Assembly: GCA_937770485.1 (NCBI GenBank)
Contig: CALJHX010000008.1
Location: 1-64,000 of the forward strand
DNA from: an uncultured Verrucomicrobiae bacterium
GTDB taxonomy: Bacteria > Verrucomicrobiota > Verrucomicrobiia > Limisphaerales > UBA1096
Length of the DNA: 64,000 nucleotides
Direction of reading: 5' to 3'
Shown piece by piece: positions 29,334 through 38,354 of the stretch (within the stretch, counting starts at the first letter, position 1; each line of letters opens with the position of its first letter). The notes below the pieces were generated by a model. The model had not been told where the DNA came from, ran no database searches, and saw nothing but the letters and a program-made list of their open reading frames with translations. The position numbers and the translations under genes were made by a program.

Positions 29334-29760
29334 TTTTCTGTTGTTGAGATTGGGTAGACTGTTCGCGAATCCGCCGGACGAGAATTTTCAGCAGATTCTC
29401 CGTCACATCAAATTGTTTCGACAGGATTCGGCGGAACGAATTCTGGCGGATCACCAGCAGAAGGCAATCCGTTTCCGCCGAGGCCGAGGCCGAGCGTGTC
29501 TCGCCGTCGAGGATACTCAATTCGCCGAAAAACGCGCCTTGCGGCAGGCTCGCCAGCGTCTTGTCACCGTCATGAATGCGCACCGACCCGTCAGCGATGA
29601 TGTACATACTGTCGCCTATGCTGTCTTTCTTGAAGATCGTTTCGCCGGAGGGACAACTGGTTTCGTCGGCCGCCTCCGCCACCCACGCAAGCGTGTCGGG
29701 TGGCATGGTGCTGAACAGGGGCACGTTTTTCAGGAACAGGATTCGCTGGACGAGTATCAT
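29323..29760 (-). CDS. Small cyclic-nucleotide-binding-domain protein
   Basis: The 145 residues form a single CAP-family effector domain: LFSTMPPDTLAWVAEAADE helices, GETIFKKDSIGDSMYIIADG, and the phosphate-binding cassette FFGELSILDGETRSASA, which keeps the GEL(S/A) and R-S-A pattern of ligand-binding members. There is no DNA-binding helix-turn-helix, so it is a sensor or adaptor rather than a transcription factor. It sits three bases downstream of the transporter/HEAT gene and overlaps the secretin start by 11 bases. In related proteins such a domain is fused to the C-terminus of nucleotide-transporter/HEAT proteins, supporting a direct partnership. Confidence 0.85.
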   Translation of the reverse strand: MILVQRILFLKNVPLFSTMPPDTLAWVAEAADETSCPSGETIFKKDSIGDSMYIIADGSVRIHDGDKTLASLPQGAFFGELSILDGETRSASASAETDCLLLVIRQNSFRRILSKQFDVTENLLKILVRRIREQSTQSQQQKNDN

Positions 29761-29763
29761 GAT

Positions 29764-32541
29764 TCAAAGAGTACTGAGTTTGCGCTTGGCCAAGAGGACG
29801 ATCGCTTGGCAGGCGTCCTTGGCCGAAAGTTCACACTGCGCGGCGACCGCCGCTTCGCCCGGCTCGTTGGCCAGAAAAATCTCGAGCGCGGTTTCACGGA
29901 CGACCGCCTCGCCGTGCCGCAGGCTCTCCCGCACAAAATCACCATGCGTGACGTACCCGTCGGCACCCACCAACATCAGCAGGCCGGACACCACCCAGCG
30001 CGAGTCGTGCCCACGAAACGTCTCGACGAAATACTTCAGGCCGGCCGTCGTACCGGCCGGTCCCGGCTTGGCCAACCCGATGATGCGCTCGGCGTCCGCC
30101 TGGCCAAGCACCCCCTCGAGCACCTCGCCTACCTCGGCGCGGGCGTTCTCGCCACCACTCGCCGCGGCTCGAAACAGTTTCTCGTAATCGATCGAGGCAT
30201 CGAACAACTGCAGCACCTTGAACAGCACCTGCAGACGCATCTCGAAATGGTGATCGCAGGCTAAGCGCAGCGCCTCCGCTTGGCCGTCGTCCGGCAGCTT
30301 GGCCAACTGCTCCCGATAAAACCCGGCTTGCCGCGTGTACTCCGCTAACTGCTCACGGGCGAGCGCCGTCAATTCCTTGTTGCTGCGCTCGCTGCCCAGC
30401 GTCGCGCAGTAGTCCATCGTCAGCTGAGCTCGGTCCGTCTCGCTGCTGACCTGCTCGATCAACTGCTCGATGCGCACCGACTTGCCGTTCTCGTTGATCA
30501 CGATCAGCAACTGCGTCAGCAGTTGGAACGTTTCCGGCGATTCGTCGTACTTGATCGTGTCGAGATGCTGCCCGATTAATTCCGCCGCCGGTTTGCCGAT
30601 GCCTTGCAGGCATTCTGTGATGGCCGGGCGCAGCGGTTCCTCGGTGATCAACCGAGTCAGTCTCCCAAAGGTGGAATTCAGCTTGGCTTTGTCGATTGAG
30701 TGGATCGCGTCGCGCCGGATGTCGTCGGATGGGTCGTCGAGCAACTTGGCGGTGATTAGTGCCGTGTCGAGATTGCGAATCATTGATAGGCAAACCACCG
30801 CCAGATGCCGGTTTTCCGGGTCATCAGAATGGAGGAACTCGTAAAAGACATTGCCCGCATGGACGTTGATGGAAAGTTCGCCGGAATTCAGCAGAACCGC
30901 CGCGCAGGCACAGCGCACCTCTGGGGCGGGATCCCCTAGAAACGACTGGAGAATGCGAAACTCGTCCCCATCGGAGTTCGCGCCGAGACAGTTGACCGCC
31001 TCCGAGCGCAGGCGCGGAGAGCCAGTTTTCACTGCCTCGAGAATTCGTTCGCGATCGGTGTCATTGCCGAACTCAGACAGGTAACGCACGCCTGCCAGTT
31101 TCAGCGTTTCGTCCTCCTTGGCCAACATGGCGCGAAACTCATCAAGCCAGTCCGGTTGACGTATCCCGATAATCAGGTCCGCCAAAAAACCGGCCTCGAA
31201 GTCGCTCGCCTTGGCCAACGACTCGCGGAGCTGCGATTCGAAACGCGAGTCCATCATCACGGTGGATTCGTCGTCGAAATCGATCACATGGGAGTCGAGC
31301 ATCCCCACCAGCGAGGCGAGGTATTGCCGATAGTTCAGGTAGGCGACGGCCACCCACACGCAGGCGATCACGATGATCACCGTGTTCAGGCGCACCACCG
31401 AGTTCTGCTGCCAAAACGCCAGCGTCGCCGTGATCACGAGGCTTGAGACGGCGATCGTCGCCGGGCGGGCCAAGCCGTCGATTACACTTTTCATCTGGCC
31501 GCGCGACTGTTTTTTCACCGCGAGAAAAAGCATTTGCAGCCCCACGTACTCGATCGTGAAAAAGATCACCTGACAAATAAACTTGCCGGCGTACACGCCC
31601 TTTTCGGTGCCAAGCGCCAGCGCACAAATCGACGAGATTACCAGCATCACCGGCAGCACCGTGATCGCCGTGATCACACCGCCCTTGGTCAAAATCGAGC
31701 GCACAATGAACAACTGAAGCACCAGTTGAACGATGCTGCTGTACGTGTAAAATTGACCGAAGAATTGGTTCAGGTTCCCCGCGTGATCTCTGGCCACTTG
31801 AAACTTAAACTGAATATCGATCAGGCAGATCACCATCGTCGAGAGCACCACAAGCGCCAGCATCAGCATCGCCTGCCGGCTACCCAGCATCCCGGTGAAC
31901 GACCGAAACGCACTCGGCGCCTTGGGCGGCGCGCCGCCCGGCTTGGCGTCCCCTTGGCTGAACAGGCTCGTCTTGGCCAAGCCGGCGAGCGCGACCAGCA
32001 TCAGGATGGTCACGAGGCCAAGCGAGATGACGTCCACATGTCCGCTGCGGCTTGCCATCGACACCACGTAACCGGCGACGATGCAACCCACAGTCCCGGC
32101 CGCGCCGATCAACCCGAACCACCGCTTCGACTCCTTGGGATTGAGCACCCCGACCGCCAGCCCCCAAAACAAAACCATCGGCGTGACGACCACCACGTCG
32201 CTCACCATGTAAGTGATCACGGCGACGACTTTCCCGGCGACCAATTTTTCGGCGGTATAAAACACTGCGACCACCACGCCGGCCATCGCGGCGGCTAGCG
32301 AACCCATTGCCAGCTTCATCGCGCCGTAGACCTGAAATCGTGCGCAAAGGTACGTGATGAACACCGCCACGATACTCGACATCACGGCGGCCGTCATGAT
32401 CATCAGCGGGATGTTGCCCTTGTCGAAGTTCTTGAGAAACAACGAGTCGGCCGTCGCCCGCGCCGTCAACGAGCACAGCGCGAGCAGGAAATAAATCCCG
32501 CAAAGAATCAGAATCTTCCGCTCAACCTTGAAGAAGCTCAT
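29764..32541 (-). CDS. ATP/ADP-translocase-like (Npt) membrane protein with HEAT repeats
   Basis: Of 925 residues, about 1-430 comprise some 11-12 membrane helices with the layout of nucleotide-transporter-like MFS relatives: an early RATADSLFLKNF segment, and PKESKRWFGLIGAAGTVGCIVAG resembling the family's conserved loop. Residues ~470-700 are HEAT-like helical repeats (AGVRYLSEFGNDTDRERI, PEVRCACAAVLLNSGE, DIRRDAIHSIDKAKL), followed by a helical tail. Classical members exchange ATP for ADP in intracellular bacteria; HEAT-bearing members in free-living bacteria have no assigned substrate. The gene is immediately followed by the cNMP-binding protein and secretin, suggesting a second-messenger-regulated envelope complex (inference). 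Confidence 0.82.
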   Translation of the reverse strand: MSFFKVERKILILCGIYFLLALCSLTARATADSLFLKNFDKGNIPLMIMTAAVMSSIVAVFITYLCARFQVYGAMKLAMGSLAAAMAGVVVAVFYTAEKLVAGKVVAVITYMVSDVVVVTPMVLFWGLAVGVLNPKESKRWFGLIGAAGTVGCIVAGYVVSMASRSGHVDVISLGLVTILMLVALAGLAKTSLFSQGDAKPGGAPPKAPSAFRSFTGMLGSRQAMLMLALVVLSTMVICLIDIQFKFQVARDHAGNLNQFFGQFYTYSSIVQLVLQLFIVRSILTKGGVITAITVLPVMLVISSICALALGTEKGVYAGKFICQVIFFTIEYVGLQMLFLAVKKQSRGQMKSVIDGLARPATIAVSSLVITATLAFWQQNSVVRLNTVIIVIACVWVAVAYLNYRQYLASLVGMLDSHVIDFDDESTVMMDSRFESQLRESLAKASDFEAGFLADLIIGIRQPDWLDEFRAMLAKEDETLKLAGVRYLSEFGNDTDRERILEAVKTGSPRLRSEAVNCLGANSDGDEFRILQSFLGDPAPEVRCACAAVLLNSGELSINVHAGNVFYEFLHSDDPENRHLAVVCLSMIRNLDTALITAKLLDDPSDDIRRDAIHSIDKAKLNSTFGRLTRLITEEPLRPAITECLQGIGKPAAELIGQHLDTIKYDESPETFQLLTQLLIVINENGKSVRIEQLIEQVSSETDRAQLTMDYCATLGSERSNKELTALAREQLAEYTRQAGFYREQLAKLPDDGQAEALRLACDHHFEMRLQVLFKVLQLFDASIDYEKLFRAAASGGENARAEVGEVLEGVLGQADAERIIGLAKPGPAGTTAGLKYFVETFRGHDSRWVVSGLLMLVGADGYVTHGDFVRESLRHGEAVVRETALEIFLANEPGEAAVAAQCELSAKDACQAIVLLAKRKLSTL

Positions 32542-32582
32542 GAACTGTGGTTTTCAGCGGGTTTGCGCTTGGCCTGGCGCGG

Positions 32583-33893
32583 CTACTGTTTCTCGACGCG
32601 GTACAGCGCCTTGTCGGTTCGCAGGAAAAGGGCGTCGCCACTCACTGCGGCGCTGGCGTGGTGGGCGCCGTCAAGGTTGTTGCGAGCCAATATTTTAAAC
32701 TCCCGGCCCGGCTTTAGCACAGTTGTTTCGCCCTCCTTGCTGTGGAAGAGCAATCTACCACCGACAAATGTCGGTGACGCGCCGTGGTTGCCGCCGATAC
32801 GCTCGCGCCATTGTTCTCTGCCGGTCTTGGCGTCGAGGCAGGTGACCATTCCGCCTGAGTCGCTAACGAAGTATATTTCTTTGCCAACCAGGATCGGCGA
32901 CGAGACGGCTGGAACGCTACGCTTGCACGCCCAAGCGATCTCAGGCTTGGCCTTGGTTATGTCGAACGCAATCAACTGCGGACGCATGAAGCTGGTGCCG
33001 ATGTAAACCATGCCATCACCAACTACCGGCTTAGGCACGATCGAAAAACCAAGTGAACCGTACTTCACCTTCCAAAGTTCCTCGCCGCTTGCGGGGTCGT
33101 AACCGTACAACCAGTCTGCCGCCGGCGAGATGACGACGTCACGCCCATGCACTTTGGTGACGACTGGCGTGCCGTAGGCTTTTTTCAGTTGCGGGTTACT
33201 GTTCATCTCACCGGAGCGCCGAGTCTGCCAAGCGAGCTTGCCGGTGCGCTTGTCGAGCGCGGCGATGAACTGCCGGTCGCTGCCGTCCATGTGAAAGATC
33301 AGCAGGTCGTTCCAAATAATTGGCGAGCCGCCCGGTCCGTTCTCGTGCATCACCCGCAGATCCTGATTCGTCCAAAGCACCTTGCCACTTTTCATGTCGA
33401 GACACGCGGAACCGTATGAACCGTTTTGAGAGTAGAGTTTGCCGTCCTCCACGACCGGTGTGGGTGAGGCATAGCTGTTCGTCTTGTGCACCCACTGCGG
33501 ATTTTCCTTTTTAAGCAATTCGATGTCTTTGACGATCTTGCCGCTGGATTTATCAATGCAGAGCGTGTGAATGCGCACTTCGGACAAGACGATCAACGGC
33601 TGGCCGCCGGTGTTGGCTTTCAATCGCTCCTTTTTCTTCTCCTCGGACGCGAGGGTTTCGTGTGCTACTGTCACCCAAACTTGGTTGTCTAGAATGACCG
33701 GCGAAGACCAACCGCGCCCGGGCAACTCGGTACGCCATGAGACATTTTTCACCTCGCTCCACTCGGCCGGCAGCTTGGAGGCGTCGGCGTGGCCTTGGCC
33801 ACCCGGCCCGCGCCACTGGGGCCAATCGGCTAGGGCAGGGGAGATCGCAGCCAGCGAAGCGGCGACAACGGCGAATGCAATTTTTGTTTTCAT
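32583..33893 (-). CDS. Exported PQQ-type beta-propeller protein (paralogue 1)
   Basis: A 436-residue protein with a signal peptide (IAFAVVAASLAAISPALA) and PQQ/BamB-like blades recognised by repeated phrases: DWPQWRGPGGQG, LDMKSGKVLWTNQD, LDKRTGKLAWQTR, YDPASGEELWKVKYG and LDAKTGREQWRERIG. The WPxWRGP start is common in Verrucomicrobiota and Planctomycetota exported propellers. There is no dehydrogenase active site, so a scaffold, binding or redox-partner role is more likely than catalysis. A TTGGCCAA palindrome lies seven bases before the ATG (33900-33907). It may lead the operon with the transporter/HEAT gene, 41 bases downstream. Similar to the protein at 50637-51881. Confidence 0.85.
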   Translation of the reverse strand: MKTKIAFAVVAASLAAISPALADWPQWRGPGGQGHADASKLPAEWSEVKNVSWRTELPGRGWSSPVILDNQVWVTVAHETLASEEKKKERLKANTGGQPLIVLSEVRIHTLCIDKSSGKIVKDIELLKKENPQWVHKTNSYASPTPVVEDGKLYSQNGSYGSACLDMKSGKVLWTNQDLRVMHENGPGGSPIIWNDLLIFHMDGSDRQFIAALDKRTGKLAWQTRRSGEMNSNPQLKKAYGTPVVTKVHGRDVVISPAADWLYGYDPASGEELWKVKYGSLGFSIVPKPVVGDGMVYIGTSFMRPQLIAFDITKAKPEIAWACKRSVPAVSSPILVGKEIYFVSDSGGMVTCLDAKTGREQWRERIGGNHGASPTFVGGRLLFHSKEGETTVLKPGREFKILARNNLDGAHHASAAVSGDALFLRTDKALYRVEKQ

Positions 33894-33899
33894 GTAAAC

Positions 33900-33907
33900 T
33901 TGGCCAA
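33900..33907. repeat. TTGGCCAA palindrome in a 5' leader
   Basis: Intergenic copy of the window-wide palindrome, extended on one side to CTTGGCCAAGCGG, directly upstream of the PQQ-propeller start. A second intergenic copy lies at 33972-33979 in the same spacer. Because these copies are outside genes, protein sequence cannot explain the motif. Confidence 0.8.
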
Positions 33908-34040
33908 GCGGCAGTTTTGTGTGCGGTGTAGTGTACCAAGCCTAAGCCGCCGGGCAACCTTTCTCCGTCGCTTGGCCAAGTCCTTGCCGCTTGTTTTGCT
34001 TGCAAGGATGGCCGCTTGCCTTTAGCCCAAGTCGCGTCTG

Positions 34041-35117
34041 ATGGAGAGAGAGGCGTTAAAAAAAACCAGCCGCATGGTGGTCAAGTTTGGCACCGGCATT
34101 CTGACCAGCCGCAGCAAACAGATCGATCCCGGTCAAATAGAGCAACTGGTAGCCCAAGTGGCAGCCCAGCGCCAGGCCGGCCGGGAGATCATTGTCGTGT
34201 CATCCGGCGCCGTTGGTGCCGGCATGGGCGTGCTCGCTATGGACAAGCGCCCCACCGACCTGTCCGACCTGCAAGCCTGCGCCGCCGTTGGCCAGTCGCA
34301 GCTCATGTCCACCTACACGGAACTGTTTGCCAGGCACAACATGCAGGTCGCCCAGGTGCTCCTCACGCATGATGACATCGAGCACCGAGAACGCCACCTC
34401 AACGCCCGCAACACGCTCGTCTCCCTGCTCGACAAGGGCGTCGTGCCGATCGTCAACGAGAACGACGCCGTTAGCTACACCGAGCTGAAATTCGGCGACA
34501 ACGACTGGCTCGCGGCACTGGTTGCCTGTCTGCTCCCGGCCGACCTGCTGATCCTCCTCACCACCGTCGACGGCTTAATAGAGAACTTTGGCAAAAAAAA
34601 TCCCCGCACGATCCCGCTTGTCGAGACAATCGATGCGAGTATCCAAAAACTCGCTGGTGGCACATTGAGCGCCAGCGCCGTCGGCGGCATGGAAGCCAAG
34701 CTCCGCGCCGCCAAGATGGCCGCCCGCACCGGCATCCCAATGGTCATCGCCTCTGGCAAGAAGAAGCGCGTCCTCGCCAACATTATCGACGGTCGCGAGG
34801 AGGGAACTTTTTTCACCCCGCGCCCCGGCCGCCTCAAGGGCCACAAGCGGCGCATCGCCTTTTTTCATCATCCCAAGGGATCGCTGTGGGTGGATGACGG
34901 CGCGCGTGACGCTTTGCGCGACAAGGGTAAGAGTCTTTTGCCCCCCGGCGTGGCCAAGTGCAACGGCGACTTTGCGAAAGGTGATGTTGTGCGCATCTGC
35001 GATATTAATGGCACCGAGTTTTCACGCGGCATCAGCCGCTTCGATGCCAATGAGATCCGCGCCCGAGAACTTAAGGGCATCGAGATTGTCCACCGAAATG
35101 ACCTCGTCATTCTCTGA
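34041..35117 (+). CDS. proB: Glutamate 5-kinase (ProB) with C-terminal PUA domain
   Basis: The 358-residue product phosphorylates L-glutamate to gamma-glutamyl phosphate, the first step of proline synthesis. The amino-acid-kinase domain shows MVVKFGTGILT, the glycine-rich IIVVSSGAVGAGM, VGQSQLM, the acidic NENDAVS and LTTVDGL, and GGMEAKLRAAKMA. Residues ~275-350 form the PUA domain (SLWVDDGARDAL, KGDVVRICDINGTEFSRG), as in bacterial ProB, where feedback by proline acts. Length is typical. mazG begins one base after its stop. proA is not in the window. Confidence 0.95.
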   Translation: MEREALKKTSRMVVKFGTGILTSRSKQIDPGQIEQLVAQVAAQRQAGREIIVVSSGAVGAGMGVLAMDKRPTDLSDLQACAAVGQSQLMSTYTELFARHNMQVAQVLLTHDDIEHRERHLNARNTLVSLLDKGVVPIVNENDAVSYTELKFGDNDWLAALVACLLPADLLILLTTVDGLIENFGKKNPRTIPLVETIDASIQKLAGGTLSASAVGGMEAKLRAAKMAARTGIPMVIASGKKKRVLANIIDGREEGTFFTPRPGRLKGHKRRIAFFHHPKGSLWVDDGARDALRDKGKSLLPPGVAKCNGDFAKGDVVRICDINGTEFSRGISRFDANEIRARELKGIEIVHRNDLVIL

Positions 35118-35118
35118 C

Positions 35119-35826
35119 ATGCCAGCCAAGCGCAAACCCAAAAATAAAAAACCTGCGATCGACGAACTTATTGAGGTAATGACGCGCCTGCGCGGCCCCG
35201 GTGGCTGCCCGTGGGACCGCGAGCAGGATCATAAGTCGATCCGTTTCCACGCCGTCGAGGAGGTGTACGAGTTGATCGATGCCATCGAGGCCGACGACGA
35301 CCAAGAGATGCTCGAGGAATGTGGCGACCTGCTACTGCAAGTCGTCTTCCACTGCCAACTGGCCAGTGAACGCAAGGTGTTCGACTTCGAGCAAGCTGCC
35401 CGCACCATTACTGACAAGCTCATCCGTCGCCACCCTCACGTTTTTGGCGACTCAAAAGCCGAGGACGTGGACGCTGTCTGGGAGCAGTGGGAAAAAATAA
35501 AGCGCGAAGAAAAGCAGGGCACCCGACACGAGCGCCCCTCCGTGCTCGACGGTATCCCGCGCCACCTGCCGTCACTGCAGCGCACCGAAAAGCTCATCAA
35601 AAAAGCGCGTAAAAACAGCCTCGCCGACAAGCCCTTGGCCAAGCCGGCCAAGCAACGCTATACCAAGGCCACCCTGGCCAAGGAGTTGTTCGCTCTCGCC
35701 GAGTACGCTCAGCGCAAAGGTTGGCAACCCGAGGCACTTCTCCGTGCCGAAGCCAATCGCCACGAAAAAGTGCTTCGCAAAAAGGAAGCCAAGGCGGGTT
35801 TAGAATTGATAGCCGAAGCCAACTAA
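35119..35826 (+). CDS. mazG: MazG nucleoside triphosphate pyrophosphohydrolase
   Basis: The 235-residue protein hydrolyses non-canonical or surplus NTPs to NMP and PPi. The N-terminal MazG domain shows LRGPGGCPWDREQDHKSI, then the Mg-binding EEVYELIDAIE and EECGDLLLQVVFH motifs; the second half is shorter and partly degenerate (RYTKATLAKELFALAEYAQ), as in forms with one active catalytic site. The ATG at 35119 is one base after the proB stop, so the two are co-transcribed. An in-frame extension upstream to 34894 is only the proB region read in another frame. Lysine-rich start (MPAKRKPKNKK). Confidence 0.92.
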   Translation: MPAKRKPKNKKPAIDELIEVMTRLRGPGGCPWDREQDHKSIRFHAVEEVYELIDAIEADDDQEMLEECGDLLLQVVFHCQLASERKVFDFEQAARTITDKLIRRHPHVFGDSKAEDVDAVWEQWEKIKREEKQGTRHERPSVLDGIPRHLPSLQRTEKLIKKARKNSLADKPLAKPAKQRYTKATLAKELFALAEYAQRKGWQPEALLRAEANRHEKVLRKKEAKAGLELIAEAN

Positions 35827-35859
35827 ATAAACGCCGCTTTAGAGTGCAATCAAAATTTT

Positions 35860-38202
35860 TCACTCGTACAGGAGATGTTTTGCTCGGCGGCCGGTGAATT
35901 TGGCTAGGTCGGTTTTCCAGAGCGCCTTGATTTGTGTCAGCGTTTTGCCTTGGCCGAGAGCCTCGAGAGTGGGGGGGTGGCAGAGGAGGCGGCCAACCTT
36001 GGCCAAGCGGAAGCTCTTCGGGTACAACTCGTGCAGCACACGAGCAATGTCAATGCCCAGTGGCACGGCGCGCAGTTTGTGGCGGTCGGTGATGATGATG
36101 TTCACGCCGCCGCACGACTCGTCCTTGTGCACGCTATAGTCGGGCGTGAAGCGGATCGGCACAAACCGGACGCCCGGCTGGCCAAGCGCGTTGAGTTTGT
36201 CGGATAATTTTACGTCATCGATGTACGGCGCACCGATTACCTCGAATGGAGTGTCGGTGCCACGGCCGACGGACATCGCGGTCTCGAGCAGGCCGATGCC
36301 GGGGTAAAGCAGCGCCTGGGTGAGGCTGCGCATGTTGGGCGACGGATTCGTCCACGGTTGGCCGGTGGTGTCGAACAGTTGGCTACGTTTCCAACCCTCG
36401 ATTTTCACGATCTGCAACTCGAGGCCAATGTTGCGCTCGGCGTTGATCATCCTTGCCAGCTCGCCGGCGGTCATGCCGTGTTGCACCGGGATGTTGTGGT
36501 ATGCGATGAACTGGCTCGGCCCAAGTCTTACCGGCCCGGCAACGGTAGTGCCTATCGGGTTTACGCGGTCGAGCACGATGAATTTCACACCGGCCTCAGC
36601 GGCCGCCTCCATCGCCAGTCCCATCGTTGAAATGTAGGTGTAAAACCGGCAGCCGACGTCTTGAATGTCAAAGATCAAGGTGTCGAGTCCGGCGAGTTGC
36701 TCCTGTGTCGGCTTGCGGCTTTTGCCGTATAGGCTGTAAATCTTGAGCCCTGATTTTGTGTCGGTGCCATCGTTGACTTTCTCATCTAGTTTGCCGTACA
36801 GCCCGTGCTCAGGACTGAACAGCACCGTGAGCTCAACCTCATTCGACGTTCTCAAAAAATCCAGGGTCGAGCGGCGGTTTCGGTCATGGCCGGTGTGGTT
36901 GGTGATTAGTCCAACCTTCGTGCCCTTGGGTAGAATACCTTTTCGCTGCCGTAACACGTCGGCTCCATTGAGCACGCCCGGCGCATTGCTGCCGCCAAAC
37001 GAAAACTCCCGCAACGCCTCGGCGGTCAGGGTGGCGACTTCGCGGCGTAGCGCGATGACGTTGCCTTTGCCGTCGGGATGCGTGCGACTGGTCATGAGAA
37101 TCACCGTAGTTTTGGTGGCTGGATCGACCCATAACGAACTGCCGGTCCAGCCGGTGTGCCCGAAGCCGCCGATCTTGAAATGGTTGCCGCGAGGACTTGA
37201 GTACGGCGAGTCGATGTCCCAACCGAGGCCGCGTTTGGCCTTCATGCCCTTCGGCGTGTGAACCGAAGTCATCAACCGAACTGTCTCACTTTTGAAAATG
37301 CGCCGACCATTCAATTTGCCGCCGTTGAGCATCATTTGGGCAAAGCGCGATAGGTCGGCAGCAGTAGTGAAAAGCCCAGCATGACCTGCAACGCCATCCA
37401 TGCGGCGAGCTGTCGGATCGTGAACAATGCCATGTAAAATTTCACCATCCACGCGTTCGGTTGGTGCAACTCGACTACGTTTTTTAAAGGGGGGCAAGAA
37501 GCCGGTATCACGCATGCCAAGCCGCTGGTAAATATGCTTGGAAGTGAATTCGTCTAGCATTTGACCTGACGCCAGTTGAACAATTTCACCAAGCAATATG
37601 AAGTTAATATCGCTGTAACGAAACTTGGTGCCCGGCTGCGCCGTCAACCTCTCCTCCTTGGCCAAATCAATAGCCTTGGCAAGGCCACTCCAGGTAGGTT
37701 TGGAAGACAGGCTAGGCCGAAGTCCGGAAGTATGGGTAAGCAGATGTCGAATTGTCACTGCTCCCTTGCCGTGAGCCTTAAAGTTGGTAATCCAGTGATC
37801 GACCTTGTCGTCGAGTCGAAGTTTATCGCGTTCGGCCAACAGCATAATGGCAGGAGCGGTGGCAATGACCTTGGTCAATGATGCGCTGTCAAAAATGGTG
37901 TCATATGTCATCGGCAGAAATTCCGGCGCCACCGCCTTGGCCCCGTACGATTTTTGATACACCGCGCCGCCATGTTCAATACGCACGACCACACCAGGAA
38001 CTCTGCCAGCGGCGATGGTACCCTCGATCGCCTCGTCGATCGCCTCTAGTTTGGCCAATCGAAATACGGTTGAAAAAGTCTGACTTTTTGTTGCAGATGT
38101 CTGGCCAGACGATCGCAAGTGAGATTGCGGATTGGGCACCTGACAGGCCGTCAAATTCAATAACAGAGCTAAACTGAGTGATTTTCCAACAAATCTTTGC
38201 AT
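35860..38202 (-). CDS. Lipoprotein fusion: serine hydrolase plus NamZ-type exo-muramidase (DUF1343)
   Basis: The 780-residue product begins with a lipoprotein signal (LALLLNLTAC). Residues ~60-400 are a class C beta-lactamase-like hydrolase with SLTK (in FDSASLTKVIA), YSD (in FRYSDINFILLG) and HTG (in GGFGHTGWTG). Residues ~415-780 match DUF1343: GLITNHTGHDRN, SPEHGLYG, LIFDIQDVGCRFYTY, DRVNPIG and GRGTDTPFE. DUF1343 proteins of the NamZ family release terminal N-acetylmuramic acid from peptidoglycan fragments. A single envelope enzyme could thus trim peptides or esters and the sugar chain. The frame is uninterrupted. Fusion composition is visible; the joint pathway role is inference. Confidence 0.88.
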   Translation of the reverse strand: MQRFVGKSLSLALLLNLTACQVPNPQSHLRSSGQTSATKSQTFSTVFRLAKLEAIDEAIEGTIAAGRVPGVVVRIEHGGAVYQKSYGAKAVAPEFLPMTYDTIFDSASLTKVIATAPAIMLLAERDKLRLDDKVDHWITNFKAHGKGAVTIRHLLTHTSGLRPSLSSKPTWSGLAKAIDLAKEERLTAQPGTKFRYSDINFILLGEIVQLASGQMLDEFTSKHIYQRLGMRDTGFLPPFKKRSRVAPTERVDGEILHGIVHDPTARRMDGVAGHAGLFTTAADLSRFAQMMLNGGKLNGRRIFKSETVRLMTSVHTPKGMKAKRGLGWDIDSPYSSPRGNHFKIGGFGHTGWTGSSLWVDPATKTTVILMTSRTHPDGKGNVIALRREVATLTAEALREFSFGGSNAPGVLNGADVLRQRKGILPKGTKVGLITNHTGHDRNRRSTLDFLRTSNEVELTVLFSPEHGLYGKLDEKVNDGTDTKSGLKIYSLYGKSRKPTQEQLAGLDTLIFDIQDVGCRFYTYISTMGLAMEAAAEAGVKFIVLDRVNPIGTTVAGPVRLGPSQFIAYHNIPVQHGMTAGELARMINAERNIGLELQIVKIEGWKRSQLFDTTGQPWTNPSPNMRSLTQALLYPGIGLLETAMSVGRGTDTPFEVIGAPYIDDVKLSDKLNALGQPGVRFVPIRFTPDYSVHKDESCGGVNIIITDRHKLRAVPLGIDIARVLHELYPKSFRLAKVGRLLCHPPTLEALGQGKTLTQIKALWKTDLAKFTGRRAKHLLYE

Positions 38203-38266
38203 ATGCTAGACCTAGCTTACTGCTTGATGGCACCACGGCCAAGTGAAAGGTCTGCTAAAGGTAAAG

Positions 38267-38294
38267 TTAGAATTAAGTATAAAAAAACTATACA
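38267..38294 (+). promoter_or_regulatory. Possible promoter of sdhCAB
   Basis: TTAGAA (38267-38272) and TATACA (38289-38294) are spaced by 16 bases in an AT-rich stretch about 60 bases before the sdhC start. Each hexamer is an imperfect consensus match, so this is tentative. Confidence 0.3.
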
Positions 38295-38354
38295 AAATAA
38301 TACACTCGACGGTGTTGGTGTTCATTCGATAAGGTTATTTTTTTTTTGAATCTC

